DNA of 64,000 nt, taken from positions 62,001 to 126,000 of the forward strand of contig OMXC01000009.1 in assembly GCA_900314925.1 (NCBI GenBank), in the 5' to 3' direction. Positions 53,226 through 62,630 of the stretch are shown here, piece after piece (position 1 is the first letter of the stretch; each line of letters opens with the position of its first letter). The notes under the pieces are model-generated. The model had not been told where the DNA came from, searched no databases, and saw only the letters and a program-made list of their open reading frames with translations. The stretch is from an uncultured Bacteroidales bacterium. Lineage in GTDB: Bacteria > Bacteroidota > Bacteroidia > Bacteroidales > P3. A program made the position numbers and the translations under genes.

Positions 53226-56200
53226 ATGAAAAAGATTGCTCTTGATGATCTCGGCGAGATCTTCGCCAAGGAACTAAATATTAGGGCTGACATTGTGCCC
53301 GTGATTGAAGAAGGTGACGAAGATTTGCTTCTCAATGACAATACAATTGAGGAGGAGATGCCTGTGCTGCCGGTTATGGATCAAGTCCTCCTGCCAGGAG
53401 TGATACTTCCAATTGCTGCCAGTCGTGAGAGATCGCGCCACCTGCTTGACGATATAAAAGGCACCAATCGTCATATCCTTGTTTTTACGCAGTGCAACAA
53501 GGCTGAGGACCCAACGGTATATGATATGTACCACGTCGGTGTTGTCGCCAAAGTGCTTAAGGTGTTTGAATTCAAGAAAGATATCACCATAGCAGTATTA
53601 CAGGGAGTTGCCCGCTGCCATTCACTTGTGATTCATCGAGCATTCCCCTACATGTTGGGTCATGTTATTATTGCCCCGGAATCGGATGCGGGCATGCATA
53701 CTCCGGCCTTCAAGCGTAAGGTGAAGCGACTGCGCAGTCAGTATAGTGATCTTTTGCGCATGCGTATGCCTGATGATGAGATGGGCTCAATGGTCAGTGG
53801 TATTGGGAGTGACAAGATATTCATAAACTTTGCAGCTTCTCACATGGAGCTTGATGCGCATGAAAAATATAAGTTTCTTGCGTGTGAGAGCTATACGGAA
53901 CGTGTTGACAAGATGCTTGCGCAGATGGGCACTCTTAAAGGCCTTGAGGAATTGCGCCGTGAGATTGATGACAAAACCCGCGATGTCATTGGCAAGCAGC
54001 AGAGGGAGTACTATCTTCGTCACCAAATGGATGTCATCCAAGAGGAACTTGGTGGGCCATCAGAAGGTGTTATGTCCAACTCTGAATATGACGAGCTTGC
54101 CAAGCGTGCAGAAAAGATGCAGTGGAGCAGTGCAGTCAAGGAGGTTTTTGACAAGGAGTTGAACAAGATGAGTCGAATCCCGCAGATGTCACCAGACTAT
54201 TCAATGCAGCTCAACTATCTTGAAATGATGCTTGACCTACCGTGGGACAAAGTTGTTGAGGAAAGTTTTGATCTTGGTGCAGCACGCGGTATTCTTGATG
54301 CCGACCACTATGGTATAGACAAGGTTAAAGATCGTATTATAGAGTATCTTGCTGTCATGAAACGGCAGGAGGAGCGCGGAGTTGCCAGAAAGGCTCAGGT
54401 CCTGTGCCTTGTCGGCCCTCCGGGTACCGGCAAGACGTCTGTCTGCCGTAGTATTGCCGCCGCCATGCACCGTCCCTATCGACGTGTTGCGCTTGGTGGA
54501 CTTCACGATGAGGCAGAGATACGCGGTCACCGCCGCACTTACATTGGTGCTATGCCTGGCCGAATAATTCAAGAATTGGCAAAGGCTGGAGCTTCCAATC
54601 CTGTCTTTGTTCTTGACGAGGTGGACAAAGTGCAGCGCAACAACTTCACCGGAGATCCTTCGTCGGCACTTCTTGAAGTGTTGGATCCAGAACAGAACTG
54701 TCGTTTCCATGATAATTATCTCGGTGTGGATTACGACCTGTCGCGTGTTTTCTTTATTGCTACGGCAAATAACATCTCTGATATTCAGCCGGCTCTGCTT
54801 GACCGAATGGAGGTCATTGACTTCAGCGGCTATGTTCTTGAGGAGAAAGAGCAGATTGCGCAGCGCCACCTACTGCCACGCATAATGAAGGAGAATGCGT
54901 TAGACCGCCGTTCTTTCAAGCTCGACAACGCCAACCTCGATGTAGTCATCAATGACTATACCCGTGAGGGAGGCGTTAGGCAGTTGGAAAAGCAACTCTC
55001 TAAGCTTGTACGCCACCGCATCGTGGAGATAGAGCAAGGGGCGCGTCCCAAGAGCGGAGTGACCCCTGATGAGATAAAAAAAGTCCTCGGTCTTCCTATT
55101 CACAATAGTTCCGTTGCCCAGCGCATGCCGCGTGAGGGCGTGGTCACAGGTCTTGCCTGGACCCCAGTGGGCGGCGAGATCCTCTTTATCGAGAGTTCTC
55201 TTAGCAAAGGCAAAGGCACTCTTACGATGACGGGAAACCTTGGCGATGTAATGAAGGAGTCGACAACGTTGGCTTTCGAGTATCTGAAGTCTAACGCAAA
55301 GGAGCTCGGAGTTAATGAATCCACCATTTCTTCAAGCAATATACATATCCATGTCCCCGAGGGAGCGACCCCCAAGGATGGCCCATCGGCTGGTATAACT
55401 ATTTTTATCGCCATGCTTTCTGCCTTTACCCATAGCGAGGTTCGTCCCAATGTCGCTATGACCGGAGAAATAACCTTACGCGGTGATGTTACACCTGTAG
55501 GTGGTATCAAGGAGAAGGTGCTCGCTGCCAAGCGTGCCGGGATCACGGACATTATTCTTTGCTCTGATAATCGCCGAGATGTCGAAGAGATAAATGCTTC
55601 ATATATTTCAGGGCTGAATTTTCACTATATAGACACTATCTCTCAGGCAATCCCTCTTGCTATCAATGCAAAAAGGGGAAAGACAACTGCTGCCAAGCGT
55701 AAAACAACGACGTCGGCACGCAAGACAGCAAAAAATCTTCTGCTATTGTTGTTTGTGCTTGCCTCATTTCTAAGCCCACTAAAAGCACAGCAATCGGCAT
55801 TTAGCGCCACACAGCAGAAAATGGCCCTCTTGCCTGGAGAAGTAGGAAATGTGTCCATTGTTGACGGTAATCTGTATTGTTATGCCTCTGAAGTGCTGCT
55901 TCTTGCCCAGCGTAGTGGTGAGCAGCTTCTTGGCTTCTGGGCAGATACTACATTTGTTCGCCTCGCTGATAATATAGAGTATGTAGTGCGCCATCCTGGT
56001 ACTGGAGACCTTTATTTTACACAGCGCAATAAGCATGGAGTGTCTTATCTGTTTTGTTACCGTCATCCGGAGGGCAAGAAAGGTAGGGTGAAGAAAGTGC
56101 GTATGGGGTCGATGTCTGTTGAGCATCCAACGTTCACCACCGACGGCCGTATTATGATTTTTTCTTCACAAGACAGTCGTAGGTCCTTTGGTGGGTATGA

Positions 56201-57200
56201 CCTCTGGTATTCTGTCTACGAAGATGGGCGCTGGTCGCGACCGACCAACCTTGGCAATCGTATCAATACCGAGTATGATGAGGTTACGCCATCAATTTAT
56301 CGAGACTGCCTGCTCTTTTCATCCAATGGTCAAGATGCTGATCATGCTTACCTTAACATCTATTCTACACGCCTGATCTCGGATCGTGTTACTGGCGATA
56401 CAATCGGCATGTTGCAGATTGGCCGTTGCCGCGTCCAAAAACTCCCAGAGCCACTTAATAGTCCAGATGCCGACGACTTCGATATGGTTGTTGACACTGC
56501 CAGAAACTATGGTTACTGGGTGTCAAAGCGTGTTGAGAGTGACAGTGACTCTCAGCTCTATTCATTTACTGGGGGGCTTGACGGTGTTCTTCTATGGGGT
56601 CGTGTTCTTGACAAGTATGACACTCCGCTCCAAGGGGTTAATGTTGTTGCTGCTCAGAATGGCGTTCCGCTGTGCACAACAGTCACGGATTCCGATGGCT
56701 TCTATCATCTCTATCTGCAAAGCGAACAGTATTATGAGCTTACGTTTGCCCTGCACGGCTATTTTGTGTCTTACGAATCGGTAAACACCGCCAAGTCAGA
56801 CGATGAGTTCCTTATTGCCGAACAGCGGCTGGATGTTGCTATAGACAAGCTCCTTCTTGATCAGCGCATCTATTATTCAGACCTTTTCGGCCCCAATGTA
56901 GACCTTGAGCTTAGCGATTATGGCAAGACCCAGCTTGAGCCGCTTGTCCGTTTTTTGACAGACAATCCTGATATAGAGGTCTCTCTCTCGCTTACCAATG
57001 ACATCACCGATGATGCCGCTTTCAACCGTCACCTCACCGACCACCGTCTGCATACCCTCCAAGGGTATCTTTATAGCATCCTGCCTCCCACTGTCAGTTT
57101 GAAGCTCGACAATGCATGTGCCGGGCCTTCAGGCTGTTCATCAGCCACGGGTCTCTCGCGTCTGGTTGTTGTCCTTCACGACCCGGCGACGAAAGAATAA
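53226..57200 (+). CDS. lon: Lon protease fused in frame to a PorE-like propeller/OmpA envelope protein
   Basis: 1324 residues in one frame. Residues 1-~812 are a complete LonA: substrate-binding N-domain ([19 protein letters not shown]), Walker [12 protein letters not shown] near residue 400, DEVDKVQ, and catalytic Ser721 (DGPSAG) with Lys764 (GGIKEK). A basic tail runs from 813 to 835. Residues 836-855 ([22 protein letters not shown] region) look like a signal peptide. Then come PD40-type beta-propeller repeats, a carboxypeptidase-regulatory-like domain ([22 protein letters not shown], ~1125-1200) and a degenerate OmpA-like C-terminus (~1220-1310). The second part resembles T9SS PorE without TPRs. 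Lon normally ends near 800-835. If real, this is a membrane-anchored Lon. If a 2-base error exists at 55730, these are two genes. Confidence 0.85.
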   Translation: MKKIALDDLGEIFAKELNIRADIVPVIEEGDEDLLLNDNTIEEEMPVLPVMDQVLLPGVILPIAASRERSRHLLDDIKGTNRHILVFTQCNKAEDPTVYDMYHVGVVAKVLKVFEFKKDITIAVLQGVARCHSLVIHRAFPYMLGHVIIAPESDAGMHTPAFKRKVKRLRSQYSDLLRMRMPDDEMGSMVSGIGSDKIFINFAASHMELDAHEKYKFLACESYTERVDKMLAQMGTLKGLEELRREIDDKTRDVIGKQQREYYLRHQMDVIQEELGGPSEGVMSNSEYDELAKRAEKMQWSSAVKEVFDKELNKMSRIPQMSPDYSMQLNYLEMMLDLPWDKVVEESFDLGAARGILDADHYGIDKVKDRIIEYLAVMKRQEERGVARKAQVLCLVGPPGTGKTSVCRSIAAAMHRPYRRVALGGLHDEAEIRGHRRTYIGAMPGRIIQELAKAGASNPVFVLDEVDKVQRNNFTGDPSSALLEVLDPEQNCRFHDNYLGVDYDLSRVFFIATANNISDIQPALLDRMEVIDFSGYVLEEKEQIAQRHLLPRIMKENALDRRSFKLDNANLDVVINDYTREGGVRQLEKQLSKLVRHRIVEIEQGARPKSGVTPDEIKKVLGLPIHNSSVAQRMPREGVVTGLAWTPVGGEILFIESSLSKGKGTLTMTGNLGDVMKESTTLAFEYLKSNAKELGVNESTISSSNIHIHVPEGATPKDGPSAGITIFIAMLSAFTHSEVRPNVAMTGEITLRGDVTPVGGIKEKVLAAKRAGITDIILCSDNRRDVEEINASYISGLNFHYIDTISQAIPLAINAKRGKTTAAKRKTTTSARKTAKNLLLLLFVLASFLSPLKAQQSAFSATQQKMALLPGEVGNVSIVDGNLYCYASEVLLLAQRSGEQLLGFWADTTFVRLADNIEYVVRHPGTGDLYFTQRNKHGVSYLFCYRHPEGKKGRVKKVRMGSMSVEHPTFTTDGRIMIFSSQDSRRSFGGYDLWYSVYEDGRWSRPTNLGNRINTEYDEVTPSIYRDCLLFSSNGQDADHAYLNIYSTRLISDRVTGDTIGMLQIGRCRVQKLPEPLNSPDADDFDMVVDTARNYGYWVSKRVESDSDSQLYSFTGGLDGVLLWGRVLDKYDTPLQGVNVVAAQNGVPLCTTVTDSDGFYHLYLQSEQYYELTFALHGYFVSYESVNTAKSDDEFLIAEQRLDVAIDKLLLDQRIYYSDLFGPNVDLELSDYGKTQLEPLVRFLTDNPDIEVSLSLTNDITDDAAFNRHLTDHRLHTLQGYLYSILPPTVSLKLDNACAGPSGCSSATGLSRLVVVLHDPATKE

Positions 57201-57223
57201 GAGCCGTGTTTATGCTCTAAAAA

Positions 57224-57255
57224 AACAGCATCTATGTATAGGTGCTGTTTTTTTT
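57224..57255 (+). terminator. Terminator after the Lon fusion gene
   Basis: AACAGCATC (57224-57232) pairs with GGTGCTGTT (57241-57249), followed by T's to 57255. Confidence 0.88.
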
Positions 57256-57283
57256 GTTTGTGAGAGTGTTGTGTAAAAAAAAG

Positions 57284-57357
57284 TCGGGGTGAAAAGACTC
57301 GAACTTTCGACCCCTTGCACCCCATGCAAGTGCGCTAGCCAACTGCGCCACACCCCG
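57284..57357 (-). tRNA. tRNA-Pro (GGG anticodon)
   Basis: 74 nt on the minus strand. Acceptor CGGGGTG/CACCCCG with discriminator A (57284). D-arm GGCGC...GCGC with GG in the loop. Anticodon stem CTTGC/GCAAG enclosing A-T-GGG-G-T, so the anticodon is GGG (reads CCC/CCU). T-arm GAAAG-TTCGAGT-CTTTT. The CCA end is not encoded. A run of T's follows, acting as a terminator. Confidence 0.93.
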
Positions 57358-57392
57358 AACTTTTTGTCAGCTTCCTTTCGCTGAAATCGGGT

Positions 57393-57423
57393 GCAAAAGT
57401 ACTACTTTTTTCCGATATGGCAA
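57393..57423 (-). promoter_or_regulatory. Promoter for tRNA-Pro
   Basis: On the minus strand: TTG (reverse of 57421-57423), a 19-bp spacer, and TACTTTTGC (reverse of 57393-57401). The tRNA begins 36 bp downstream. Confidence 0.8.
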
Positions 57424-57499
57424 AATCTTTTTTTGCGTCAATGCTTTGGGTGTTTTGTCTTTTGTTGATTTACAGTTTGTTGTGCTGCAAATTTTTTAG

Positions 57500-58789
57500 T
57501 CAAAGAAACTCCTCGAGGGTCCAAAGCCGGTTGGAGTTGGAGCCTTTGATGAGTATTGTATAGCCTTTTGGACCCCATTCTTTCAGCAGAGTGATGGCCT
57601 CTTCGGTGGTGTTTACGTGTTTTGTGTTGTTTGTCAGGCTGATACCGTCAAATTCGGGGCCTATGAGCAGGCAATAGTCAAGGTGACTTTTGTCGAGAGT
57701 ATCGACGAGGCGTTGGTGCTCTTCGAGTGATGTAATGCCGAGTTCACGCATCGCGCCAATAATAGCTGCTTTGTGTGGTGCTTTTATGTCAGAGAAAGCC
57801 CTGAGTGCTGCTGCCATTGATGAAGGGTTGGCGTTGTAGCAGTCGAGGTATAAGTTGTTGTTGGCGGTCTCTTTCCACTGCGAGCGTTGGTTGGCTGGAG
57901 TGTAAGCTTCGATGGCTTCCTTGATGTCCCAAGGCTCTACGCCGAAGTGAAGGCCCACGGCGACAGCTGCCATTGCATTGTCGAAGTTGTATGCGCCAAG
58001 GAGATGGCTGTGGGTGTTATAGACATTGTCGCCCACCTCGAAGTAGAAATGCATGTAGGGGTCGCTCCCCACGTATGTTCCACGAGTGTCGGCTTCTGCC
58101 GAGCTGCCGTATGTCAGGTGGTGGTCAATGTTTTTTGCTATAGGCATCAGGTGCTCGTTGTCGGCGTTGACAAAGACAAGCCCGTTTTTTGCCGCGAGGT
58201 GGCGGTAAAGTTCTGTTTTTGTACGTATAACCCCATCAAAGCTCCCGAAGCCTTCCAGGTGTGCGCGTCCAACGTTGGTGATGAGGCCGCAGTCGGGGTC
58301 AGCAATATTGCACAGACCGGCAATCTCCCCGGGGTGGTTGGCTCCCATCTCTACAATGGCTATCTGGGTGTCGGCGGGAATGGCGAGTATCGTTAAAGGC
58401 ACGCCGAGGTGGTTGTTGAAGTTGCCGGCTGTCGCCGAGGTTTTGTAGCGTCGTGCCAGCACGGCGTGTACGAGTTCCTTTGTCGTGGTCTTGCCGTTTG
58501 TGCCGGTTATGCCTATGACGGGTATTGTCAAGTGGCGTCGGTGTTCGCGTGCCAGCTCCTGCAGTGTGGCGAGCACGTCTGGCACCACGATGCAGCGGTC
58601 GTCGACCTTGTACTGAGGGTCGCTGATGACGCAGAGTGCGGCGCCCTGCTCAAGTGCCTGCGGTGCGAAAGCGTTGCCGTCGAAGTTTGCGCCGCGGAAG
58701 GCGAAGAATATACATCCCGGGGTGATTGCCCTCGAGTCTGTAGTTACGTGACGGCTTGCAAGATATGCGTTGTAAAGTTTATCTATCAT
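57500..58789 (-). CDS. murF: UDP-MurNAc-tripeptide:D-Ala-D-Ala ligase
   Basis: Adds D-Ala-D-Ala to the UDP-MurNAc-tripeptide in the cytosol. 429 residues, single-domain-set Mur ligase: TDSRAITPGCIFFAFRGANFDGNAF (UDP-binding), P-loop GITGTNGKTTTKELVHAVL, Mg-binding Glu in IAIVEMGANHPGEIAGLCNIADP, the NVGRAHLEGFGS His, and the Asn/Arg pair in YNANPSSMAAALRAF. This one has the canonical GTNGKTTT loop, unlike the copy fused to alanine racemase. Its ATG overlaps the stop of the upstream lipoprotein gene (58786-58789). Confidence 0.95.
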   Translation of the reverse strand: MIDKLYNAYLASRHVTTDSRAITPGCIFFAFRGANFDGNAFAPQALEQGAALCVISDPQYKVDDRCIVVPDVLATLQELAREHRRHLTIPVIGITGTNGKTTTKELVHAVLARRYKTSATAGNFNNHLGVPLTILAIPADTQIAIVEMGANHPGEIAGLCNIADPDCGLITNVGRAHLEGFGSFDGVIRTKTELYRHLAAKNGLVFVNADNEHLMPIAKNIDHHLTYGSSAEADTRGTYVGSDPYMHFYFEVGDNVYNTHSHLLGAYNFDNAMAAVAVGLHFGVEPWDIKEAIEAYTPANQRSQWKETANNNLYLDCYNANPSSMAAALRAFSDIKAPHKAAIIGAMRELGITSLEEHQRLVDTLDKSHLDYCLLIGPEFDGISLTNNTKHVNTTEEAITLLKEWGPKGYTILIKGSNSNRLWTLEEFL

Positions 58790-59289
58790 GGTATTGATGG
58801 CAATATTTCCTGTTCAAAGATATCGCGGCGAATGATGCGGTAATGAGGGTCATAGGCGGCCTTGAAGGCGGCGCTGTGGCTGACCACGTATCTGGGGTCT
58901 GGTGTGGGCAGACCTTCCGCGCTGCGCACCATGGCGTCGGCCAGTTGTTCGGCGGTGATGGCGCCGTGCTGTACAAGGCTTAGGTTCACGCGCACGAAGT
59001 TGCTGTCGCACAGAGTGTATTCGTAGGGAGGCATGCCGCCGAGGCTGTCCATTGTTTCAACCTCTGCGGTGATGTAGCGCAAGGCTGCGGTGGAGTCGGT
59101 GAGCAGGTGTCCGGGTCCGTACAGGTCTTGGAAGACCATCTTGTATAGGTCTGTGGGTTCTGCTGCCGGGTATTGCTCAGAGTATGCAATAAGGGCTTCT
59201 GCGCAGCTGCTGCATGCTGTCTCGTGTGTCTTTTGCTGGCAAGAGACAAGCATGACGACTGCAAACAAGACGGTGGCTGTCTTTTTCAT
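58786..59289 (-). CDS. Small Cys-containing lipoprotein, unknown function
   Basis: 167 residues. Signal with lipobox VVMLVSCQQK, then ETACSSCAEAL, which offers a CxxC pair close to the anchor. The mature part is helical (YPAAEPTDLYKMVFQDLYGPGHLLTDS...). It is not recognised as a named family, though similar short Bacteroidota proteins exist as far as I recall. It overlaps by ATGA with both neighbours (tatC upstream, murF downstream), so the three are translationally coupled. Confidence 0.75.
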   Translation of the reverse strand: MKKTATVLFAVVMLVSCQQKTHETACSSCAEALIAYSEQYPAAEPTDLYKMVFQDLYGPGHLLTDSTAALRYITAEVETMDSLGGMPPYEYTLCDSNFVRVNLSLVQHGAITAEQLADAMVRSAEGLPTPDPRYVVSHSAAFKAAYDPHYRIIRRDIFEQEILPSIP

Positions 59290-59978
59290 TGTTCTGTATG
59301 TTTAACTATCAGTATGCTTAATTCCCACAGCAGGTATATCGGCACCGACACCAGCGCCAGCGTGAAGGGGTCGCCGGTGGGGGTGATGACTGCCGCGATG
59401 ATGACGATGGCCACTATGGCGTGGCGGCGGTATTTCTTCATTAAGTCGGCCTTGAGCACCCCGATTTTGGCCAGCAGCCAGCAGAGCACCGGCAGTTCGA
59501 ACACCACCCCCATCACCAGGCTCATGACTCCCAGTACGGAGATATAGCTCGACAGCGTGATGGTGTTGGCGACATCGGCGCTCACTTGGTAGCCTCCGAG
59601 GAAGCGTACGGTGAAGGGGAAGATGATGAAATAGTTAAGGACAATACCTCCGAGGAAGAGTAGGTAGCCTGCAGCCACAGCACGTATAGCCAGTCGTCGT
59701 TCCGTGCTGTAGAGTCCTGGTGCCACGAAGGCGAAGAGTTGGTAGATGATGTATGGCGAGACTAAGAGCAGTCCAGCCCATAAGGCCACGCGCATGTGAG
59801 TGAGAAACTGCTGCGTGAGCTCCACGTTGATGAGCTGCATGTCGGCGGGTTTTGGGTGCAGGATGACGGAGAAGAGGGCGTCCTTGAAGCAGAAGCAGCC
59901 CACGGCCGCCACCACGGCCGCCAGCAGCACATACCAGATGCGCCGCCGCAATTCGTCAAGGTGCTCCCAGAAAGTCAA
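59286..59978 (-). CDS. tatC: Twin-arginine translocase subunit TatC
   Basis: Receptor for folded proteins carrying RR signal peptides, in the inner membrane. 230 residues with six helices. The start MTFWEHLDELRRRIWYVLLAAVVAAV holds the conserved Glu (F-x-E-H-L-x-E-L-R) that contacts the signal peptide. FVAPGLYSTERRLA and GVVFELPVLCWLLAKIGVL are further family motifs. It lies 33 bp downstream of tatA. That gap contains a short direct repeat of AGTTGAAAATTGAA type. Confidence 0.95.
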   Translation of the reverse strand: MTFWEHLDELRRRIWYVLLAAVVAAVGCFCFKDALFSVILHPKPADMQLINVELTQQFLTHMRVALWAGLLLVSPYIIYQLFAFVAPGLYSTERRLAIRAVAAGYLLFLGGIVLNYFIIFPFTVRFLGGYQVSADVANTITLSSYISVLGVMSLVMGVVFELPVLCWLLAKIGVLKADLMKKYRRHAIVAIVIIAAVITPTGDPFTLALVSVPIYLLWELSILIVKHTEQ

Positions 59979-60011
59979 GGAAGTTGAAAATTGAAAGTTG
60001 AAAATTGAAGA

Positions 60012-60200
60012 TTATTTGTCTTCAGTTTTCGTTTCATCTTTCTTTTCATCGCCGGGAATGCCGTTGACGCCGTCCTTGAAACTTTTGACGCCCTTGCCGA
60101 GGCCTTTCATCAGTTCGGGAATCTTCTTGCCGCCGAAAAGCAGCAGCAGTATCAAGACGATAATGAGGATTTCCCATGTGCCCAGAAATAACAGCTTCAT
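60012..60200 (-). CDS. tatA: Twin-arginine translocase subunit TatA
   Basis: Pore/weakening subunit of the Tat system. 62 residues: one membrane helix ([22 protein letters not shown]), then the hinge [22 protein letters not shown] of the amphipathic helix, then an acidic/lysine tail. This is typical TatA/E size. The ATG overlaps the stop of the Tat-substrate gene upstream (60197-60200). No TatB gene is present, as in many Bacteroidota. Confidence 0.93.
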   Translation of the reverse strand: MKLLFLGTWEILIIVLILLLLFGGKKIPELMKGLGKGVKSFKDGVNGIPGDEKKDETKTEDK

Positions 60201-61588
60201 ACCAATGAATCTTTAAGTTTGTTTGTATAATCTTCAATCATGCGCATCTTGTCGGGGATGGCAATATGTTGTGGGCAGTGCGTAAGGCATTCGCCGCAGT
60301 TGATGCAGTGGTCGGCCTGGCGCAGCCGCGCGATGCTTTTGTCATACGTGGTGAGGAATGCGCGTCGGGCACGGCGGTATTCGCGCTGCTCCACGGTGCC
60401 TTCGGTGGCGATGTTGCCATCCATGAGGCTTTTGTTGTAGAAGGAAAAGATGCCGGGTATATCCAGGCCGTAGGGGCACGGCATGCAATACTGGCACGAG
60501 GTGCATGGAATGGCAGGGTAGTGGGCGAACTCGTCGGCCACGCGTTCCAGCAGCTGCATCTGTGTCTCGCTGAGTGGCAGTAAGGGGCAGTGGCTGCGCA
60601 CGTTGTCCTCCACGTGTTCCATGGCGCTCATGCCGCTGAGCGACGTCATGACGCGCGGGAACATGCCGAGGTAGCGGAACGCCCACGATGCAAGGCTGCG
60701 GTCGGGCTCGCTTGCCTTGAGTCGTGCCGCCATGGAGTCGTTGAGTGTCGCCAGCCTGCCGCCGAGCAGCGGCTCCATGATGACTATGGGTATCTCGCGC
60801 TTGTCGAGCTCCGTGTACAGGTGCTCGGCGTTGACGTTCTCCGGCTCTATCTCGTGGGCGTAGTGCCAGTCGACATAGTTCATCTGTATCTGTGCGAAAT
60901 CCCAGTGGTACTTGTCGTGCAGGGCCACCACTTTGTCGAATTCGCTCTGCTCGCCGTGGAACGACCAGCCGAGGTTGCGTATATGTCCTTTCTCCCGTTC
61001 TTCCAGCAGGAAGTCTATCATGCCGTTGTCCACGAAGCGTTTCTCAAAGTCGCTCTTCCCGTCGGGGTCCACGCCTCCGAAGGAGTGCAGCAGATAGTAG
61101 TCTATACGGTCGACCTGCAGGTTCTCAAACGACTTCTTGTACATCTCCATGCTTGCTTCCCGCGTCCAGTTGCGGAAGTTGCTCAGCTTGGTGGCCACGA
61201 GCCATTTCTCCCTTGGGTGACGGCTGAGGGCTATGCCCGTAGCCGTCTCTGACATGCCCTTGAGGTAGACCGGTGATGTGTCGTAGTAGTTCACGCCGTG
61301 CTCCATGGCGTAGTCCACCATGCGGTTGATAAGCTCTTGGTCAAGCACCGCGTTGGGGTCTTTGCGCAGGTCGCCGCCGCCCACCACGGGCAGCCTCATC
61401 ATACCGAAGCCCAGCAGGCTCACCTGCTGGCCGTGGCTGTCGGTGCGATAGGTCATAGAGCCCTGCGGCACCTCACCCGTGGCAAACCCCTCGGCCTTTG
61501 TGCCTTTGGGGTTGTCGCAGCCGGCCGCCATGGCGGCTCCCGCCACGGCGGCTCCTGCCAATCCTTTGAGAAATGCTCGTCTTTCCAT
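60197..61588 (-). CDS. Tat-exported aldo/keto reductase with two 4Fe-4S ferredoxin motifs
   Basis: 463 residues. The N-terminal twin-arginine signal is [24 protein letters not shown], ending with a possible lipobox Cys. The TIM-barrel aldo/keto reductase follows ([30 protein letters not shown] with the catalytic Tyr region; [12 protein letters not shown]). The C-terminal ferredoxin part has [17 protein letters not shown] (first cluster) and [18 protein letters not shown] (second). It is placed directly in front of tatA-tatC, which supports Tat export. Substrate is unknown; an oxidoreductase using quinone or ferredoxin-type electrons is inferred. Confidence 0.92.
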   Translation of the reverse strand: MERRAFLKGLAGAAVAGAAMAAGCDNPKGTKAEGFATGEVPQGSMTYRTDSHGQQVSLLGFGMMRLPVVGGGDLRKDPNAVLDQELINRMVDYAMEHGVNYYDTSPVYLKGMSETATGIALSRHPREKWLVATKLSNFRNWTREASMEMYKKSFENLQVDRIDYYLLHSFGGVDPDGKSDFEKRFVDNGMIDFLLEEREKGHIRNLGWSFHGEQSEFDKVVALHDKYHWDFAQIQMNYVDWHYAHEIEPENVNAEHLYTELDKREIPIVIMEPLLGGRLATLNDSMAARLKASEPDRSLASWAFRYLGMFPRVMTSLSGMSAMEHVEDNVRSHCPLLPLSETQMQLLERVADEFAHYPAIPCTSCQYCMPCPYGLDIPGIFSFYNKSLMDGNIATEGTVEQREYRRARRAFLTTYDKSIARLRQADHCINCGECLTHCPQHIAIPDKMRMIEDYTNKLKDSLV

Positions 61589-61599
61589 TTGTGTTTGGG

Positions 61600-62601
61600 T
61601 TATCGCTTGTCAGCTTGCTCCTTGAGTTGTTTGCGTTTCTTGCCGCTCGCCCAGAGGCCGTAGACCTCGCTCACATTGCCGGCGGTCGAGAAGGCCTCTA
61701 TCTGCTCGTCCTTCATCCAGGCCAGTATCTTGCTGAACTCGTCCTTGTTGAGCAGCACTTCGAGCTCTATGCTCTTCTCGCCGCTGTAGCCGCCGGTGAC
61801 CTCATAGAGGGTGCAGCCGCGGTGCAGCTCGTTGATGATGTACTGGCGTATGCGTTCGTAGTCTTTGCTGACGATGCAGAGGCGCTTGTGGTTGTTGAGC
61901 GTGGCTGTGAAGTAGTCGACCACCAGGCCGTTGATCCAGGTGCCGATGAGGCCGATGATAACCATGCGGAAGGGGTTGATGGCGAAAGCCGTGCAGCAGA
62001 TGACGGCACCTGCTATTGACACCGAGGCGCCGATGTCGAAGTGCAGGTACTTGTTCACAATCTTGGCCAGTATGTCGAGGCCGCCTGTCGATGCGTTGAT
62101 GCTGAACATCAGGGCCTGTGAGGCGCTGAGCAGCAGCACGAAGCAGCAGAGGTCGAGCCATGGGTCGCCCATGATGGAGGCCGAGCCGGTGATGGGGTTG
62201 TGGTTGGCCAGAATGTATTCTCCGGCGGCGTTCTTGGCATCCCACGGCAGTATCTTGGCCCAGAGGTCGGCCAGCGGGCCGAGGATAAGTGCCGTGTAGA
62301 CGGTCTTGGCTCCGAACTCCTTGTTGATGAGCAGGAATGCCAGTATCAGCAGCACAATGTTGATGACCATGATCAGGGTGCCGAGCGAGATGTTGATGCC
62401 CATGCCCTCGAATATCTTGGTCAGCACGATGGAGAGGCCGCTGATAGTGCCGATGATCAGTTTGCTCGGCACAAGGAAGTAGTAGACGGCGGCGGCGGTC
62501 ACAGCCATGCCCAGCGTCATGATGATCAGTTCTTTCCAGAATTTCCAAGTACCCATGTACTTTACGAAATCAATCAGAGATTGTTTGATGTTAAAGCTCA
62601 T
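61600..62601 (-). CDS. YitT/YebE-type membrane protein (DUF161 + DUF2179)
   Basis: 333 residues. About five to six membrane helices (from ELIIMTLGMAVTAAAVYYFLVPSKLIIGTISGLSIVL to INPFRMVIIGLIGTWINGLVV) are followed by a cytosolic DUF2179 domain (NHKRLCIVSKDYERIRQYIINELHRGCTLYEVTGGYSGEKSIELEVLLNKDEFSKILAWMKDE). The family role is unknown. It is 11 bp upstream of the Tat-substrate gene and is probably in the same transcript. Confidence 0.88.
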   Translation of the reverse strand: MSFNIKQSLIDFVKYMGTWKFWKELIIMTLGMAVTAAAVYYFLVPSKLIIGTISGLSIVLTKIFEGMGINISLGTLIMVINIVLLILAFLLINKEFGAKTVYTALILGPLADLWAKILPWDAKNAAGEYILANHNPITGSASIMGDPWLDLCCFVLLLSASQALMFSINASTGGLDILAKIVNKYLHFDIGASVSIAGAVICCTAFAINPFRMVIIGLIGTWINGLVVDYFTATLNNHKRLCIVSKDYERIRQYIINELHRGCTLYEVTGGYSGEKSIELEVLLNKDEFSKILAWMKDEQIEAFSTAGNVSEVYGLWASGKKRKQLKEQADKR

Positions 62602-62630
62602 TGTTTGTGTTATTTTTTTTTGTTTTTTTT

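Noticed and set aside
53170..53226. Sigma-54 promoter before lon from two TGGCATT words
   Set aside because: Spacing of GG to GC is too short (6 bp) and the words are simple direct repeats.
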